Positions 30,193 to 40,229 are shown, counted from the first letter of the stretch. The stretch: 64,000 bases of DNA from Williamsia sp. CHRR-6 (GCF_018474015.1 NZ_JAHCSG010000007.1:1-64000), one strand, 5' to 3'. Numbers and translations: made by a program. The notes: a model not told the origin generated them from the sequence alone.

Positions 30193-31485
30193 TCACGATC
30201 GGCGTGCCGCTGCCGACTCGATTGCGTTGGCGGCATTGGCAACTGCGGTGGCCGAGTCGATCAGGGATGCGCGGATCGCTGCTGCGGCCGCGACGGTGGT
30301 CGGTGCCAGCAGGGTGCCCAGACCCGCGGTGAGTCCATCGGGGCCCAGCGCCGACAGACGGGCCCGGGTACCGAGGCCCAAGCGGACGATCTGTGCGCCC
30401 CAATACAATTGGTCGGCCGCCAATGCGCACACCATGGTCGGTAGCCCAGCCCGCAGACCGGCTGCGGTGGTGCCCGCTCCCCCGTGATGCACGATGGCAC
30501 GACACCGCGGCAGTACGACCGAATGGTCGACGCGTCGCGCAACCCAGATCTGCGAGTGGTCGCGGTCCACGCCCACCGGGCGCGTACCGGTACCGAACAC
30601 GACCCGCACGCCGTGCGAGGCCGACGCGGCGACGATCGCATCGAACACCCGAGCCGAATCGGGAACGGGCACACTGCCAAACGAGATGAACACCGGCGGA
30701 TCCCCGGCGTCGATCCACCGCATCAGATCAGTGTCGCCACCGGTGTCATCGGCGAGGTCAGAGCGGGTGTGTGCGGGCAAATCGAGAAATCCGACCAACG
30801 GACGAGTGGGACCCCACTCCTGCGCGAGCCCGGGGAACAACGCCTCGTCGTAGGCCTGAATCTGCGTTGTCCCCCTCTCCCGCAGGCGAACTGGGAGGCG
30901 TGTCCGCTCGGGTGCGAGTCCGAGTCGTGCGCGAAACCTGTTCTCCGATCCTCGGACGGCCAACCACGTGGTCTCTTCGGCCAGCCGCCACGAGCGTCGG
31001 TTGACCTCGGCGGGCAGCGCCCGGGTGGTGGGAACGGCCCCGATCACCCCGTTTTCTGACATGGCGCAGAATCGCACCGTCGCCATGGCGGTGCCCAGGT
31101 GCTCGGCGAGGGCGTACACACGGTCTTGGCCCAGCGGCCCGCTGATGATGATGTCGATGGGCTGCTCGGCATGTGCCTGGGTCACGGTGGCGATCACCCC
31201 AGCGTCGAAGGCGGCACTGCCCTCGCGTAGTTGGGCCTGGGCCAGTTGCAGCTTGCGGATGGGGTTTCGGGTGTCGAGCGCCGCGCGCGTTCGGCCCTGC
31301 CTCAGGTGTTTCTCGCTGTCCATCCCGAGGCCACGGGCGTCGATCCCCAGCGACCGCGCGAATCCGAGGTAGTTGGGTGGCACGGCCAGGGTGACGCGAT
31401 GGCCACGAGACACGAGTTCCAGCGCCAGACACACACCGGGCTGCACGTCGCCCCGACTGCCGTAGAACGACAAGAAAACATGCAT
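30193..31485 (-). CDS. GT1-family glycosyltransferase
   Basis: GT-B-fold transferase of 430 residues, resembling the mycobacterial glycopeptidolipid and sterol glucosyltransferases. The N-terminal domain begins MHVFLSFYGSRGDVQPGVCL, a typical acceptor-domain opening. The C-terminal donor domain has PVFISFGSVPVPDS and the sugar-nucleotide motif HHGGAGTTAAGLRAGLP. Donor and acceptor are unknown; a cell-wall lipid is likely. Its ATG lies 23 nt after the tRNA-Arg 3' end and 6 nt after a TAGGCT box. Confidence 0.88.
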   Translation of the reverse strand: MHVFLSFYGSRGDVQPGVCLALELVSRGHRVTLAVPPNYLGFARSLGIDARGLGMDSEKHLRQGRTRAALDTRNPIRKLQLAQAQLREGSAAFDAGVIATVTQAHAEQPIDIIISGPLGQDRVYALAEHLGTAMATVRFCAMSENGVIGAVPTTRALPAEVNRRSWRLAEETTWLAVRGSENRFRARLGLAPERTRLPVRLRERGTTQIQAYDEALFPGLAQEWGPTRPLVGFLDLPAHTRSDLADDTGGDTDLMRWIDAGDPPVFISFGSVPVPDSARVFDAIVAASASHGVRVVFGTGTRPVGVDRDHSQIWVARRVDHSVVLPRCRAIVHHGGAGTTAAGLRAGLPTMVCALAADQLYWGAQIVRLGLGTRARLSALGPDGLTAGLGTLLAPTTVAAAAAIRASLIDSATAVANAANAIESAAARRS

Positions 31486-31508
31486 CAGGTCAGCCTAGGG
31501 GGACTGAG

Positions 31509-31581
31509 TGCCCCCGGCAGGATTCGAACCTGCGGCCTTCTGCTCCGGAGGCAGACGCTCTATCCCCTGAGCTACGGGGGC
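31509..31581 (-). tRNA. tRNA-Arg (anticodon CCG)
   Basis: The 73-nt minus-strand sequence folds as a full cloverleaf: acceptor stem GCCCCCG/CGGGGGC, D-stem GCTC/GAGC, anticodon stem TCTGC/GCAGA with loop CTCCGGA, and T-arm GCAGG-TTCGAAT-CCTGC. The discriminator base is A, and no CCA is encoded. Anticodon CCG reads CGG, a common Arg codon in this GC-rich genome. Confidence 0.97.
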
Positions 31582-31596
31582 TCAACGGGCTGAGTC

Positions 31597-31626
31597 AGAC
31601 TATCGCACCGCCGCAGACGTGGCCAA
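31597..31626 (-). promoter_or_regulatory. promoter of tRNA-Arg
   Basis: On the minus strand -35 TTGGCC (31621-31626) and -10 TAGTCT (31597-31602) are 18 nt apart. The predicted start lies about 10 nt before the mature tRNA 5' end at 31581. Confidence 0.6.
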
Positions 31627-31652
31627 AACCAGGTCGCGCCGCGACAACCGGG

Positions 31653-34634
31653 TCAGACGGCCACCCCGACGGTCTGCAGGCGGGACCCGTTGCGCCCCCG
31701 GATCACCTGCAGCTGCGTCGGGATTCGGGCTCGCATCTCATCGACGTGGCTCACCACGCCCACCACGCGACCCCCCGAGCGCAGGTTGTCCAGCACGCCC
31801 ATCACCAGGTCCAGGGCCTCGGGATCCAGGCTGCCGAACCCCTCGTCGATGAAGATCGTGTCCAACACCCGGCCGCCCGATTCGGCTGACACCACATCGG
31901 CAAGACCCAGCGCCAACGCCAGCGAGGCGAAGAAGGTCTCGCCACCCGACAGAGTGGTCGTCGGGCGCACTGTGCCGGTGTACTCATCGCGCACCTCGAT
32001 GCCCAGACCGCTGCGCTTGCCGCGTGCTTCCGCGGCGTCATTGTGTTCGAACTCGTAACGGCCCGAGGACATCTCGCGCAGCCGAGCCGAGGCGGCGACC
32101 AACACCTCCTCCAGGCGTGCAGCCAACACGTAGGTACGCAACGACATCTGGCGACTGTTCTGACCGCGACCGGACACCAGTTCTGCCAGGCCGGTCACCT
32201 CGGCGTGACGCCGCGCGGCCGGTTCCAGCACCGACACCGCCGACCAGTAGTCGGCGACGAGAACCGTCAAAGCCTGCTCGCGCTGCGCGGCCACGGCGTA
32301 GGCGGCTGCACTTGCCTGCGCCTGTGCCACAGCGGTGTCGCGCTGTGCGCGGGCCGCATCGATGTCGACCGGAGACACGGCGAGAGCCGCGATCACCTCG
32401 GGATCATCAAGGGTGGCCATCGCGGCCGCGCGCAGCTGATCGACCTCAGACAATCGCTGCTCCAGCGCGACGGTCTCAGCATCGGTCCGGTAGGCGCCGC
32501 GCGCCTTCTCGAGATCCTCGAAACCCGACTCGGCGACCATCGTATCCAACCGAACCCGCAGCGCCCCAGCATTGTTCGCTGCCGACGTGGCTGCCGCCCG
32601 GGCGTCGCGCACCGCCGCCGCAGCCTTTCGGAATGCCACCAACGCATCGCGCCGCTGTGCCACGGTCCCGACCCCACCTGTGGCGCCACGAACCGCGTCC
32701 TCTATCTCGGTGACCTGCGCGCGCGCCTGATCGACGCGTTCGCTGACCGTGGCGATCCGACGGTCGATCTCGGCGGCCTCAGACCGCAGTCGATCGGCCT
32801 CCGCGTCGAGCTCGGCGATATCAACCCGGCACTTCTTCCCGGCCGCCGACTCGGCACGCGCCACCGCGAGATCGTCGGTACACCTGTCGATCTCGCCCGT
32901 CAGCCAGGTGTGCTCACGCCCGCCGGTGCGTTCCCGCGCCGCCGCGACCCGGGCAGCCAGCGCCGACTGCTCAGACCGCGCCGCTGCCAACGCCGCCGCC
33001 GCCTCGTCGCGGCGCTGCGCCGCCGCCAGCTCGTCGAGGTCGGTCACGCGGCCTGCGGCACTCTGAGCGGGAGCGGGATGCTGCGGGCTGCCGCACACCC
33101 CGCACGGCTCACCGTCGATGAGTCGGGCGGCGAGTTCGGCAGCCATGCCGTCCAGACGTCGTTCCCGCAGCATCAACACCACCTCGTGAGCGTCCACATC
33201 GGCCTGGTGTGCAGCGAGCGCGTGGCGCTCGGCCACCTCGAGTGCGGACTGGGCAGCGATGAGTTCGGCGTGGGCCGCGGCCTGCGCGCTCAGTTCGCCG
33301 AGCTGCTCCTCGATCCCCGCGATCCGTGCGCCTGCGTGCACCGACCGCTCCACCAGAACCTCGAGTTCCACTCGCGCACCAGGGATCTGCTGCATGCGCT
33401 GCGTGATGACGGCGGCTCGCTCACGGTCGACAGCGGCGCCACGTGCGCCATCGTCGATCAACGCACGCAGCTCGCCGAGTCGCGCGGCGCGCCGGGTCAA
33501 CGGTTCGAGCCGACCGATCTCGATCGCCGTCTCGTCGATCACCGCGTCCAAGCGCGCACAGCACGCTTCGGTGTCCGGCCAATCCAAACGTGGAAATGAT
33601 TCCGCCAGAACACAATCGGCGATCTTCGACTCGACCGTACGGCGGCGCACATCGGCCTGCGCTGCGACCGCTTGCGCCGTCGTGTGCTCGGTGTCGAGGG
33701 CGCGCAGACCCGTCACCCGACGGGCGGCAGCCAGATCGGATCGAGCCGCCTCGACATCGGCTGTGGCCGAATCCAACTCGGCGAGCCGCTCGCGTGCCGA
33801 GCGGCCCTGGGCCTGACGTCCGTGAACGCGTGCTTGCTGATCGTGGGAGGCGATCGCGGCGTCGGCGGCGGCTCGTGCCGCAGCCAGATCGGCGGCCGCC
33901 ACGTGCGCTGAGGCGCGGGCGTCGTCGAGCACCTGCTGTGACCACTCGGTGTCGGGTTCCAGCGCTGGATCCACGGTGGCGACCTGGGCGATCTGCGCGG
34001 CCAGCGATTCCACTGTGCGCGAACGCTTCTCCAGATCCTCCCGCGCGGCCTTGGCCCGCGCCCGCAACCATTCCTCGAGGTCGTCGAACCGGTGGGTGTC
34101 GAACAGCCGCTCCAGCACCTTCTGACGGGCGTCGGTGTCGGCGCGTAGGAACGTCGCGAACTCGCCCTGCGGCAACAGCACCACCTGAAAGAACTGTTCG
34201 GCACTCATACCCAACAGCTCCCCCACGACCTCACCGATGTCGTTGGCACGGGTGAGATCGGGGCCCGACCGATCGACCCAGATCAGCGTGGCCTTGGCGT
34301 TGACGGTGGTCTCTCCGGCGCCGCGCCGCTTGGGCCGACGGTGTTCGGGACTCCGGCTGATCCGCAGTCGCCGCCCACCGATGGTGGCCTCGAGTTCGAC
34401 TCTGGGACAGTCGCCCGGCTCGGCGTGATCGGACAGCAACCGTCGACCGTCGTTACGTGTTCCGGGTACCCGGCCGAACAGCGCGAACGCCACCGCATCC
34501 AGGACGGTGGTCTTGCCTGCGCCGGTCTGGCCGTGCAACAGGAACAGCCCATCGGCACCGAGTGCGTCGAAATCGACCTCGGCATCGTCGGCGAACGGTC
34601 CGAAAGCGTGCACTCGCAGCGAATGCAGCTTCAC
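31653..34634 (-). CDS. sbcC: exonuclease subunit SbcC
   Basis: SMC/Rad50-like ATPase that with SbcD opens and trims hairpin or double-strand DNA ends. The 993-residue protein has Walker A GQTGAGKT (35-42), a Q-loop at LLPQGEFATFLRA, two long coiled-coil arms, and a zinc hook CGVC in the centre. At the C-terminus are the ABC signature LSGGETFFASLALALGLAD and Walker B IFIDEGFGSLD. Its GTG start overlaps the sbcD stop (GTGA). Confidence 0.96.
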   Translation of the reverse strand: MKLHSLRVHAFGPFADDAEVDFDALGADGLFLLHGQTGAGKTTVLDAVAFALFGRVPGTRNDGRRLLSDHAEPGDCPRVELEATIGGRRLRISRSPEHRRPKRRGAGETTVNAKATLIWVDRSGPDLTRANDIGEVVGELLGMSAEQFFQVVLLPQGEFATFLRADTDARQKVLERLFDTHRFDDLEEWLRARAKAAREDLEKRSRTVESLAAQIAQVATVDPALEPDTEWSQQVLDDARASAHVAAADLAAARAAADAAIASHDQQARVHGRQAQGRSARERLAELDSATADVEAARSDLAAARRVTGLRALDTEHTTAQAVAAQADVRRRTVESKIADCVLAESFPRLDWPDTEACCARLDAVIDETAIEIGRLEPLTRRAARLGELRALIDDGARGAAVDRERAAVITQRMQQIPGARVELEVLVERSVHAGARIAGIEEQLGELSAQAAAHAELIAAQSALEVAERHALAAHQADVDAHEVVLMLRERRLDGMAAELAARLIDGEPCGVCGSPQHPAPAQSAAGRVTDLDELAAAQRRDEAAAALAAARSEQSALAARVAAARERTGGREHTWLTGEIDRCTDDLAVARAESAAGKKCRVDIAELDAEADRLRSEAAEIDRRIATVSERVDQARAQVTEIEDAVRGATGGVGTVAQRRDALVAFRKAAAAVRDARAAATSAANNAGALRVRLDTMVAESGFEDLEKARGAYRTDAETVALEQRLSEVDQLRAAAMATLDDPEVIAALAVSPVDIDAARAQRDTAVAQAQASAAAYAVAAQREQALTVLVADYWSAVSVLEPAARRHAEVTGLAELVSGRGQNSRQMSLRTYVLAARLEEVLVAASARLREMSSGRYEFEHNDAAEARGKRSGLGIEVRDEYTGTVRPTTTLSGGETFFASLALALGLADVVSAESGGRVLDTIFIDEGFGSLDPEALDLVMGVLDNLRSGGRVVGVVSHVDEMRARIPTQLQVIRGRNGSRLQTVGVAV

Positions 34635-35872
34635 GCAGACTCCCGCTGATCGTCATCCGGCAACGCGAACAACGCGAATGCGCCGTCCTCACAGACGATC
34701 TCAGTGGCCTCGTTTCCGGTGTCCGGCACCGAGGCGACATGCTCGGGTTCACCGACGACAGCGCGCAAACCGCCTTCGATCAGCTCGATCTCCCTGGCAC
34801 TGGGAGCATCGCGCACGTCGGTCACGAACGCCGACACCACGTCGAGGTCACTGCGGCCACGCAGCCGGTGCCGTTGGTCGTCGAGGTCGTCGGCTCTCGG
34901 GTTGCGCCACGCGACGGTCACCGCGTGCGGGAACCGAGTGCGTAACCGGCGCATCGGATCGATGGGGCGCACAGCGTCGGTGAGGGTGGCGTCGATGTAG
35001 TCGCCCTCGGCGTCGGTGTACTGCTCGGCGCTCAGCAGTTCGTCGAGAGTACCGGTGAGCGAACGCAACCCGCGGACCTGCGGGATGGGCACACCGGAGA
35101 CCTCGACCGCACCCTGGGCATCGATCTCGACGAGCCACACCGACTTCTCGTGCGTGGCTTCACCGAAGGAGTACGGCAGCGGCGACCCGCTGTAGCGAAC
35201 CGTGTCGGTGACAGCCTGCGGCGAGTGCAGGTGACCCAACGCAACGTAGTCGACACCCGAGAAGACCTCGGCACCGACGGTTTCCACACCGCCGACCGAG
35301 ATGCAGCGCTCCGATCCACTCGCCGTCGCGCCCACCACGAAGGCATGTGCCACCACCACCGAGCGCGCCGGGTGCACGGCGAGGTGCCCGCGCACCCGAT
35401 CCATCGCCGCGCCCAGCACGTCGGCATGACTGCGCGCCTGGGGTACTCCGAGGTCCATTCGGGCCACCTCCGGTTCGAGGTAGGGGATGCCGTAGATGGC
35501 CACCGGACCGTACTCGTCGGCGAGCACCACCGGTGTGTCGATGTCGGCGATGGTGGTGCGTAGGTGCAGCCCGCCCGCCGCGGCGAACGACGAGCCGACA
35601 CCGAGTCGAGTCGGCGAATCGTGGTTGCCCGAAGTGACCACGATGGTGGCGCCGGCCGCGCGCAGAGCCTGCAGCGCCTGGTCGTAGACGACCACGGCAT
35701 CTGCGCTGGGCACCGAGCGGTCGTAGACATCGCCGGCGACGATGACGACGTCGATGTCGTTGTCGCGCACCACGTCGGCGACGTGGGCCAACGCCTGCCG
35801 CTGGTCGTCGAGCAGGTCGACGCCGTGGAAGGTCCGACCGAGATGCCAGTCGGAGGTGTGCAGGATGCGCAT
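34631..35872 (-). CDS. sbcD: exonuclease subunit SbcD
   Basis: Mre11-like Mn2+-dependent nuclease of 413 residues. The phosphoesterase metal motifs are all visible: HTSDWHLGRTF, VIVAGDVYDRS, TSGNHDSPTRLG and, further on, ALGHLHSPQ. The C-terminal capping domain is acidic. TACGGT lies 7 nt before the ATG without a clear Shine-Dalgarno, fitting a leaderless start. It is followed by sbcC with an overlap of 4 nt. Confidence 0.96.
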   Translation of the reverse strand: MRILHTSDWHLGRTFHGVDLLDDQRQALAHVADVVRDNDIDVVIVAGDVYDRSVPSADAVVVYDQALQALRAAGATIVVTSGNHDSPTRLGVGSSFAAAGGLHLRTTIADIDTPVVLADEYGPVAIYGIPYLEPEVARMDLGVPQARSHADVLGAAMDRVRGHLAVHPARSVVVAHAFVVGATASGSERCISVGGVETVGAEVFSGVDYVALGHLHSPQAVTDTVRYSGSPLPYSFGEATHEKSVWLVEIDAQGAVEVSGVPIPQVRGLRSLTGTLDELLSAEQYTDAEGDYIDATLTDAVRPIDPMRRLRTRFPHAVTVAWRNPRADDLDDQRHRLRGRSDLDVVSAFVTDVRDAPSAREIELIEGGLRAVVGEPEHVASVPDTGNEATEIVCEDGAFALFALPDDDQRESA

Positions 35873-35939
35873 GGGTCAAACCGTACGGTCGGGCACTGAC
35901 ACAGCCCGGTATCTCGGCGTCCGCGCGCCTGATCAGATC

Positions 35940-36827
35940 TCAGCCAGGGTCAGATCCGGTGGCGATGACCCGCTGCGGCTGGGCGCAATACTGTGACCAC
36001 GAACCCGGGTACAGCGCCGCCGCGATCCCCAGGGTCTCGAGCACCGCCACCTCGAAGCAGGCGGTGACACCCGACCCGCAGTACACCCCGACCGCACTGC
36101 TGGCCCCCGCCGCACTGCCGACACCCACCGCACTGCCGACCCCCACCGCCTCGAAGCGCTGCGCGACATCGCGGGAGAGCCGGCCGGCATCGTCGGTCAG
36201 GTCGGTCACCGCCACGTTGACCGCGCCCGGGATGTGACCCGGCCGCGCGTCCATCGGTTCCTGCTCCCCGGTGTAGCGCGGCGCGATGCGGGCATCGACC
36301 AACACTCCACCGGCGCCGGGCAGCGCAGCGGCCTCGTCGGCGTCCACAGTCGGCATCGCCGGGCCGCCGGTGAACACGCCCGGATCGAGCGGCGCCGTCG
36401 TGGGGGTGTCGTCGGTCCCTGACACCACCGGCCGGCCATCGGAGATCCAGGCCGCCAGTCCACCGTCGAGGATCGACGCATCGCCCACCCCCGCCCACCG
36501 CAGCATCCACCAGGCCCGACCAGCAGCGAGCCCGTCCCAGTCGTCGAGCACGATCACCCGCGACTGCGGCCCGATCCCGTTGCTCACCAACCACATTCGA
36601 AAGGTGTCGAGTTGGGGTAGCGGATGCCTGCCGGTGTCGGGGCCGGCCGGCGCAGCCAACACGGTGTCGAGGTCGACGTAGACCGATCCCGGAATGTGTC
36701 GGGCGGTGAAATCGGCGCGGCCGTCAGGCTGATCCAACCGCCAGCGGACGTCGAGAACATGCGTTGTACTACCGCCGACCACATCTGCGGCAGCCACGAA
36801 CGGGGCGGGGACACGATCAGCAGACAT
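35940..36827 (-). CDS. thiosulfate/3-mercaptopyruvate sulfurtransferase (tandem rhodanese)
   Basis: Two-domain rhodanese of 295 residues that moves sulfane sulfur. The N-terminal domain is inactive, with Asp where Cys would be (VIVLDDWDGLAAGR). The C-terminal domain has Cys250 in VYCGSGVTACFEV, the SseA-type active-site loop, and the ending ALYPGSWSQY. Just before the loop, residues about 229-247 are an unusual Gly/Val/Ser/Ala repeat. I chose the ATG at 36827, which has TACGAT 7 nt upstream. Another ATG three codons earlier is possible. Confidence 0.9.
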   Translation of the reverse strand: MSADRVPAPFVAAADVVGGSTTHVLDVRWRLDQPDGRADFTARHIPGSVYVDLDTVLAAPAGPDTGRHPLPQLDTFRMWLVSNGIGPQSRVIVLDDWDGLAAGRAWWMLRWAGVGDASILDGGLAAWISDGRPVVSGTDDTPTTAPLDPGVFTGGPAMPTVDADEAAALPGAGGVLVDARIAPRYTGEQEPMDARPGHIPGAVNVAVTDLTDDAGRLSRDVAQRFEAVGVGSAVGVGSAAGASSAVGVYCGSGVTACFEVAVLETLGIAAALYPGSWSQYCAQPQRVIATGSDPG

Positions 36828-36902
36828 GGACGCCATCGTAGGTGGCTGCCACCGCCGGACGAGGAAGCGACCGCAACACCGCCGATGTGGATACTGGGAC
36901 CG

Positions 36903-38468
36903 GTGAGCAGCGGAATCAGACAATCGACCCGGCCTCTGCGCGCGTTGGGCGGGGTGATCGCCGCCGGCGTCACCCTCGGGGTGGGTCAACTGGTGGCCGG
37001 CTTCTTCGATCGGTCGGCCGCACCGCTGTTCGCCGTAGGCGCCACGGTCATCGACCACACCCCCAAACCTGTGCGCGAGTTCGCCATCGACACCTTCGGC
37101 ACCGGCGACAAGGCCGCCCTGCTGGTCGGGATCGGGGTGATCGTGACGGTCGTGGCCGCCGTGTCGGGCCTGCTGGAGACCCGGCGGCGGTGGTGGGGTT
37201 CGGCAGTGTTCGCGGTGTTCGGGCTGCTGGGCGTGGCCGCCGCAGTCAGCCGCCCGCAGGCCGACAGCGCCTGGTTCCTGCCGTCGGCGGTGGGCATCGC
37301 GGTGGGCATCGCGACCCTGCGCCTGATGGTCGCGCGCCTCGATCCGGCTGGACTCACCGCGTCAGCGCATCCCACCGCCGACGCCGACGACGCGTTGACC
37401 TCGCAGGGGCGACGGTCCTTTCTGATCGGGGCGTCCGGCGTGGGGGTGGGTGCCGCCGTCGCCGGGTTCGCAGGTATCGGCGTGGACAACGCCTTCAACA
37501 GCGCCGATCGCGACCGCGAGAAGTTCGCCGTGCCCAGCGCGGTGAACGACGAACCGATCGCGCCCGGCGAATTGACCTCCACCGGCGGACGCACCCCGTT
37601 CATCACACCCAACAACGACTTCTACCGCATCGACACCGCGCTGCGACCCCCGCAGGTGACCAGCGGTTCGTGGGGACTGCGCATCCACGGAGAAGTCGAA
37701 CGCGAGGTGAAACTGACCTTCGCCGACCTGCGCCGGATGCCGGCCATCGAGAAGATGGTGACGCTGGCGTGTGTGTCCAACGAGGTGGGCGGAGACCTGA
37801 TCGGCAACGCCGTCTGGACCGGCTATCGGCTGCGCGACCTGCTGGCGATGGCGGGGGTGAAGCCGGGCGCGGACATGGTGCTGTCGGCGAGCACCGACGG
37901 CTTCACCGCAGGCACCCCGCTGGAGGCGATGACTGATGACCGCGACTCCCTGCTGGCGGTGGCGATGAACGGTAAACCGCTGCCCATCGAGCACGGATAT
38001 CCGGCACGACTCGTGGTGCCGGGACTGTACGGATATGTCTCGGCCACCAAGTGGGTGACGTCGCTGGAGGTGACGCGATTCGCTGATGCGACCGCGTACT
38101 GGACCACACGCGGCTGGTCGGCCAAGGGTCCGATCAAGACCAGTTCCCGCATCGATGTCCCCGCCGACGGCGCATCGGTGCAAGCCGGGTCGGTGACCGT
38201 GGCCGGAGTCGCGTGGTCGCAGCCGCGGGGCATCAACGCCGTCGAGATCCGGGTCGACGACGGCGCGTGGCAACGAGCCACGCTCGAGGGCCCCGATGTG
38301 CCCGACGCCTGGCGCATGTGGACGTGGACGTGGTCTGCCACCCGCGGTGATCACAAGCTCACGGTGCGGGCCTTCGACGGCGAGGGTCGACAGCAGTCTG
38401 CGGTCGTCTCACGACCCGATCCCGATGGCGCCACCGGGTTGCACACGATCAGCGTGACGGTGCGCTGA
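36903..38468 (+). CDS. membrane-anchored molybdopterin-dependent oxidoreductase
   Basis: Sulfite-oxidase-fold enzyme of 521 residues. Three or four hydrophobic helices fill the first 145 residues. A twin-arginine-like GRRSFLIGASGVG (169-181) and the Moco domain follow. Cys290 in TLACVSNEVGGDLIG is the expected molybdenum ligand. The C-terminal part (about 415-521) is the Mo-co dimerisation domain. The electron acceptor and substrate are unknown. The GTG at 36903 has GATACT 7 nt upstream; an ATG six codons earlier is the alternative. It overlaps the convergent exporter gene by 20 nt. Confidence 0.87.
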   Translation: MSSGIRQSTRPLRALGGVIAAGVTLGVGQLVAGFFDRSAAPLFAVGATVIDHTPKPVREFAIDTFGTGDKAALLVGIGVIVTVVAAVSGLLETRRRWWGSAVFAVFGLLGVAAAVSRPQADSAWFLPSAVGIAVGIATLRLMVARLDPAGLTASAHPTADADDALTSQGRRSFLIGASGVGVGAAVAGFAGIGVDNAFNSADRDREKFAVPSAVNDEPIAPGELTSTGGRTPFITPNNDFYRIDTALRPPQVTSGSWGLRIHGEVEREVKLTFADLRRMPAIEKMVTLACVSNEVGGDLIGNAVWTGYRLRDLLAMAGVKPGADMVLSASTDGFTAGTPLEAMTDDRDSLLAVAMNGKPLPIEHGYPARLVVPGLYGYVSATKWVTSLEVTRFADATAYWTTRGWSAKGPIKTSSRIDVPADGASVQAGSVTVAGVAWSQPRGINAVEIRVDDGAWQRATLEGPDVPDAWRMWTWTWSATRGDHKLTVRAFDGEGRQQSAVVSRPDPDGATGLHTISVTVR

Positions 38469-40056
38469 CCACTCCGTCGTCGAGATCGACGGGCCCGGCT
38501 GCGGCCTGTGGGCCAGATGTCGGCGCCACGGGCTTGCCGCCCAGGCCGGCGGGCCGGGTGAGAAACAGTGCGGCCACTGTGCCCACCAGCAGGATCGCCG
38601 CAGGCAAGAACATCGACTCTCCCATGGCAACGGAGAAGCCTTCGCGTGCGAATGCCGGGATCTGGCCCTGTCCGGAGGCCTGCTGCGCATCGACTCCGGG
38701 CAGCTGTGCCGCCAACCGCGACTGCACCAGCGCACCCACGGCGGCGCTGCCCAACACCGAACCGACAACCCGCAGGGTGTTGTAGACGCCGGCCCCGGCG
38801 CCCGCCTGGGTCAGCGGCAGGTTACGGGTGGCGGTGGCGGCCAGCGGGGCCCAGATGCCCGCATTGGCCACACCCATGAAGAACATCGGGATCAGCAGCT
38901 GCCAGACCGGGGTCTCGGGTCGGGCGATGATGCCGAACGCGACGATGGACACGGCGTTGAGCAGCAGGGCACTGGCGATGATCACCCGCGGATGGACGTT
39001 GTCGATGAGTCGGCCCACCACCGGCGCGAGCAGACCGGTGGTCAACGCCATGGGCACGCTCACCAGCGCCGAGCGTGTCGGCGACATCCCGCCGACGAGC
39101 TGCAGGAAGAAGATCTGCGGGACAATCATGCCCGATGCGGCGAAGCCCATCGTGGCGATGCCCAGGATCGACAGGGAGAAGTTGCGGTCCCGGAACAACG
39201 ACAGCGGCACCAGCGGCTCGGTCCGGATCTTGCTCTGCCACCACACGAACACCGCCAGCACCGCCAAGCCGACACCGATCAGCGACCAGATCCAGCCGGC
39301 CCAGCTGTACTTCTCGCCTTCCTGGATGGCGAAGACCAGGGCGCCGAGACCGATGGCACTCAACGCCACCCCGATGAGATCGAAGGATCGGTTGGTGGTC
39401 TCGATGGCAGGCACCAGACGCCACGCCAACACCAGGCCCACCACGCCGATCGGGACGTTGATGAAGAAGATCCACTCCCACCCGAGGTTGTCGACCAGGA
39501 CACCGCCGAGCAGCGGACCCACCAGGGTGGCGACACCGGCCGTGGTCCCCCAGACGCCCATCGCGGCGCCCCGACGCTCCGGCGGGAACATCCGCGTGAT
39601 CAGCGACATCGTCTGCGGGGTGATGAGCGCCGCGCCCAACCCCTGCAGGGCGCGGGCGGCGATCAGCTCACCGATCGATCCCGACAGACCACACCACACG
39701 CTGGCCACGGTGAAGACCACCAATCCGGCCTGATACACGGTCTTGGGTCCCAGGCGATCACCGAGTCGACCGGTGACCAGCAGCGGGACCGCATAGGTGA
39801 GCAGGTAGATGCTGGTGACCCAGATGACGCCGTTGAGGTCGGTGTCGAGGCTCTCCTGGATGCGCGGCTGAGCCACAGCCACGATGGTCATGTCGACCAA
39901 GATCATGAAGAACCCGAACAGCAGCGCGACCAGCGCGGGCCACGGACGATCGGTGACCGGGACGAAGACTGGACGAGCCGGCGGGAGCGATGCGGCGGAC
40001 GAGTCGCCGCGTGCTGCAGCGGGGTGTCCCTGGGATGTGGAATCGGTGGACGACAT
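38449..40056 (-). CDS. DHA2-family MFS drug exporter (EmrB/QacA type)
   Basis: Proton-driven exporter of 535 residues with about 14 membrane helices. Family motifs include FFMILVDMTIVAVAQPRIQ (motif D1), GRLGDRLGPKTVYQAG (motif A) and RALQGLGAALITPQTMSLI (motif B). QacA/EmrB relatives export lipophilic cations and drugs. No regulator lies next to it. It is divergent from the hydroquinone reductase operon, with a 186-nt gap that includes the AT-rich stretch 40137-40170. AGAGG precedes the ATG. Confidence 0.9.
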   Translation of the reverse strand: MSSTDSTSQGHPAAARGDSSAASLPPARPVFVPVTDRPWPALVALLFGFFMILVDMTIVAVAQPRIQESLDTDLNGVIWVTSIYLLTYAVPLLVTGRLGDRLGPKTVYQAGLVVFTVASVWCGLSGSIGELIAARALQGLGAALITPQTMSLITRMFPPERRGAAMGVWGTTAGVATLVGPLLGGVLVDNLGWEWIFFINVPIGVVGLVLAWRLVPAIETTNRSFDLIGVALSAIGLGALVFAIQEGEKYSWAGWIWSLIGVGLAVLAVFVWWQSKIRTEPLVPLSLFRDRNFSLSILGIATMGFAASGMIVPQIFFLQLVGGMSPTRSALVSVPMALTTGLLAPVVGRLIDNVHPRVIIASALLLNAVSIVAFGIIARPETPVWQLLIPMFFMGVANAGIWAPLAATATRNLPLTQAGAGAGVYNTLRVVGSVLGSAAVGALVQSRLAAQLPGVDAQQASGQGQIPAFAREGFSVAMGESMFLPAAILLVGTVAALFLTRPAGLGGKPVAPTSGPQAAAGPVDLDDGVVSAPSR

Positions 40057-40229
40057 CTTCTCGACCTCTTGTTCTCTTCGTTGTCGCAGGAGATTGCCGT
40101 GCGCCCACAGCGCACCGTGACCTCAACGGTGGACCGGGCATGATTATTTCGCAACCAAAATGTTTTCCGGCCGCAGCGCGCCCGATCGCGGCGGTGGCTC
40201 GAGCACCCGATCGTGTCGGTGCGGCCCGC

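Noticed and set aside
36624-36902. In-frame extension of the molybdopterin enzyme upstream of 36903
   Set aside because: It overlaps the divergent rhodanese gene and its promoter and has no family similarity; the protein family starts close to the first membrane helix.
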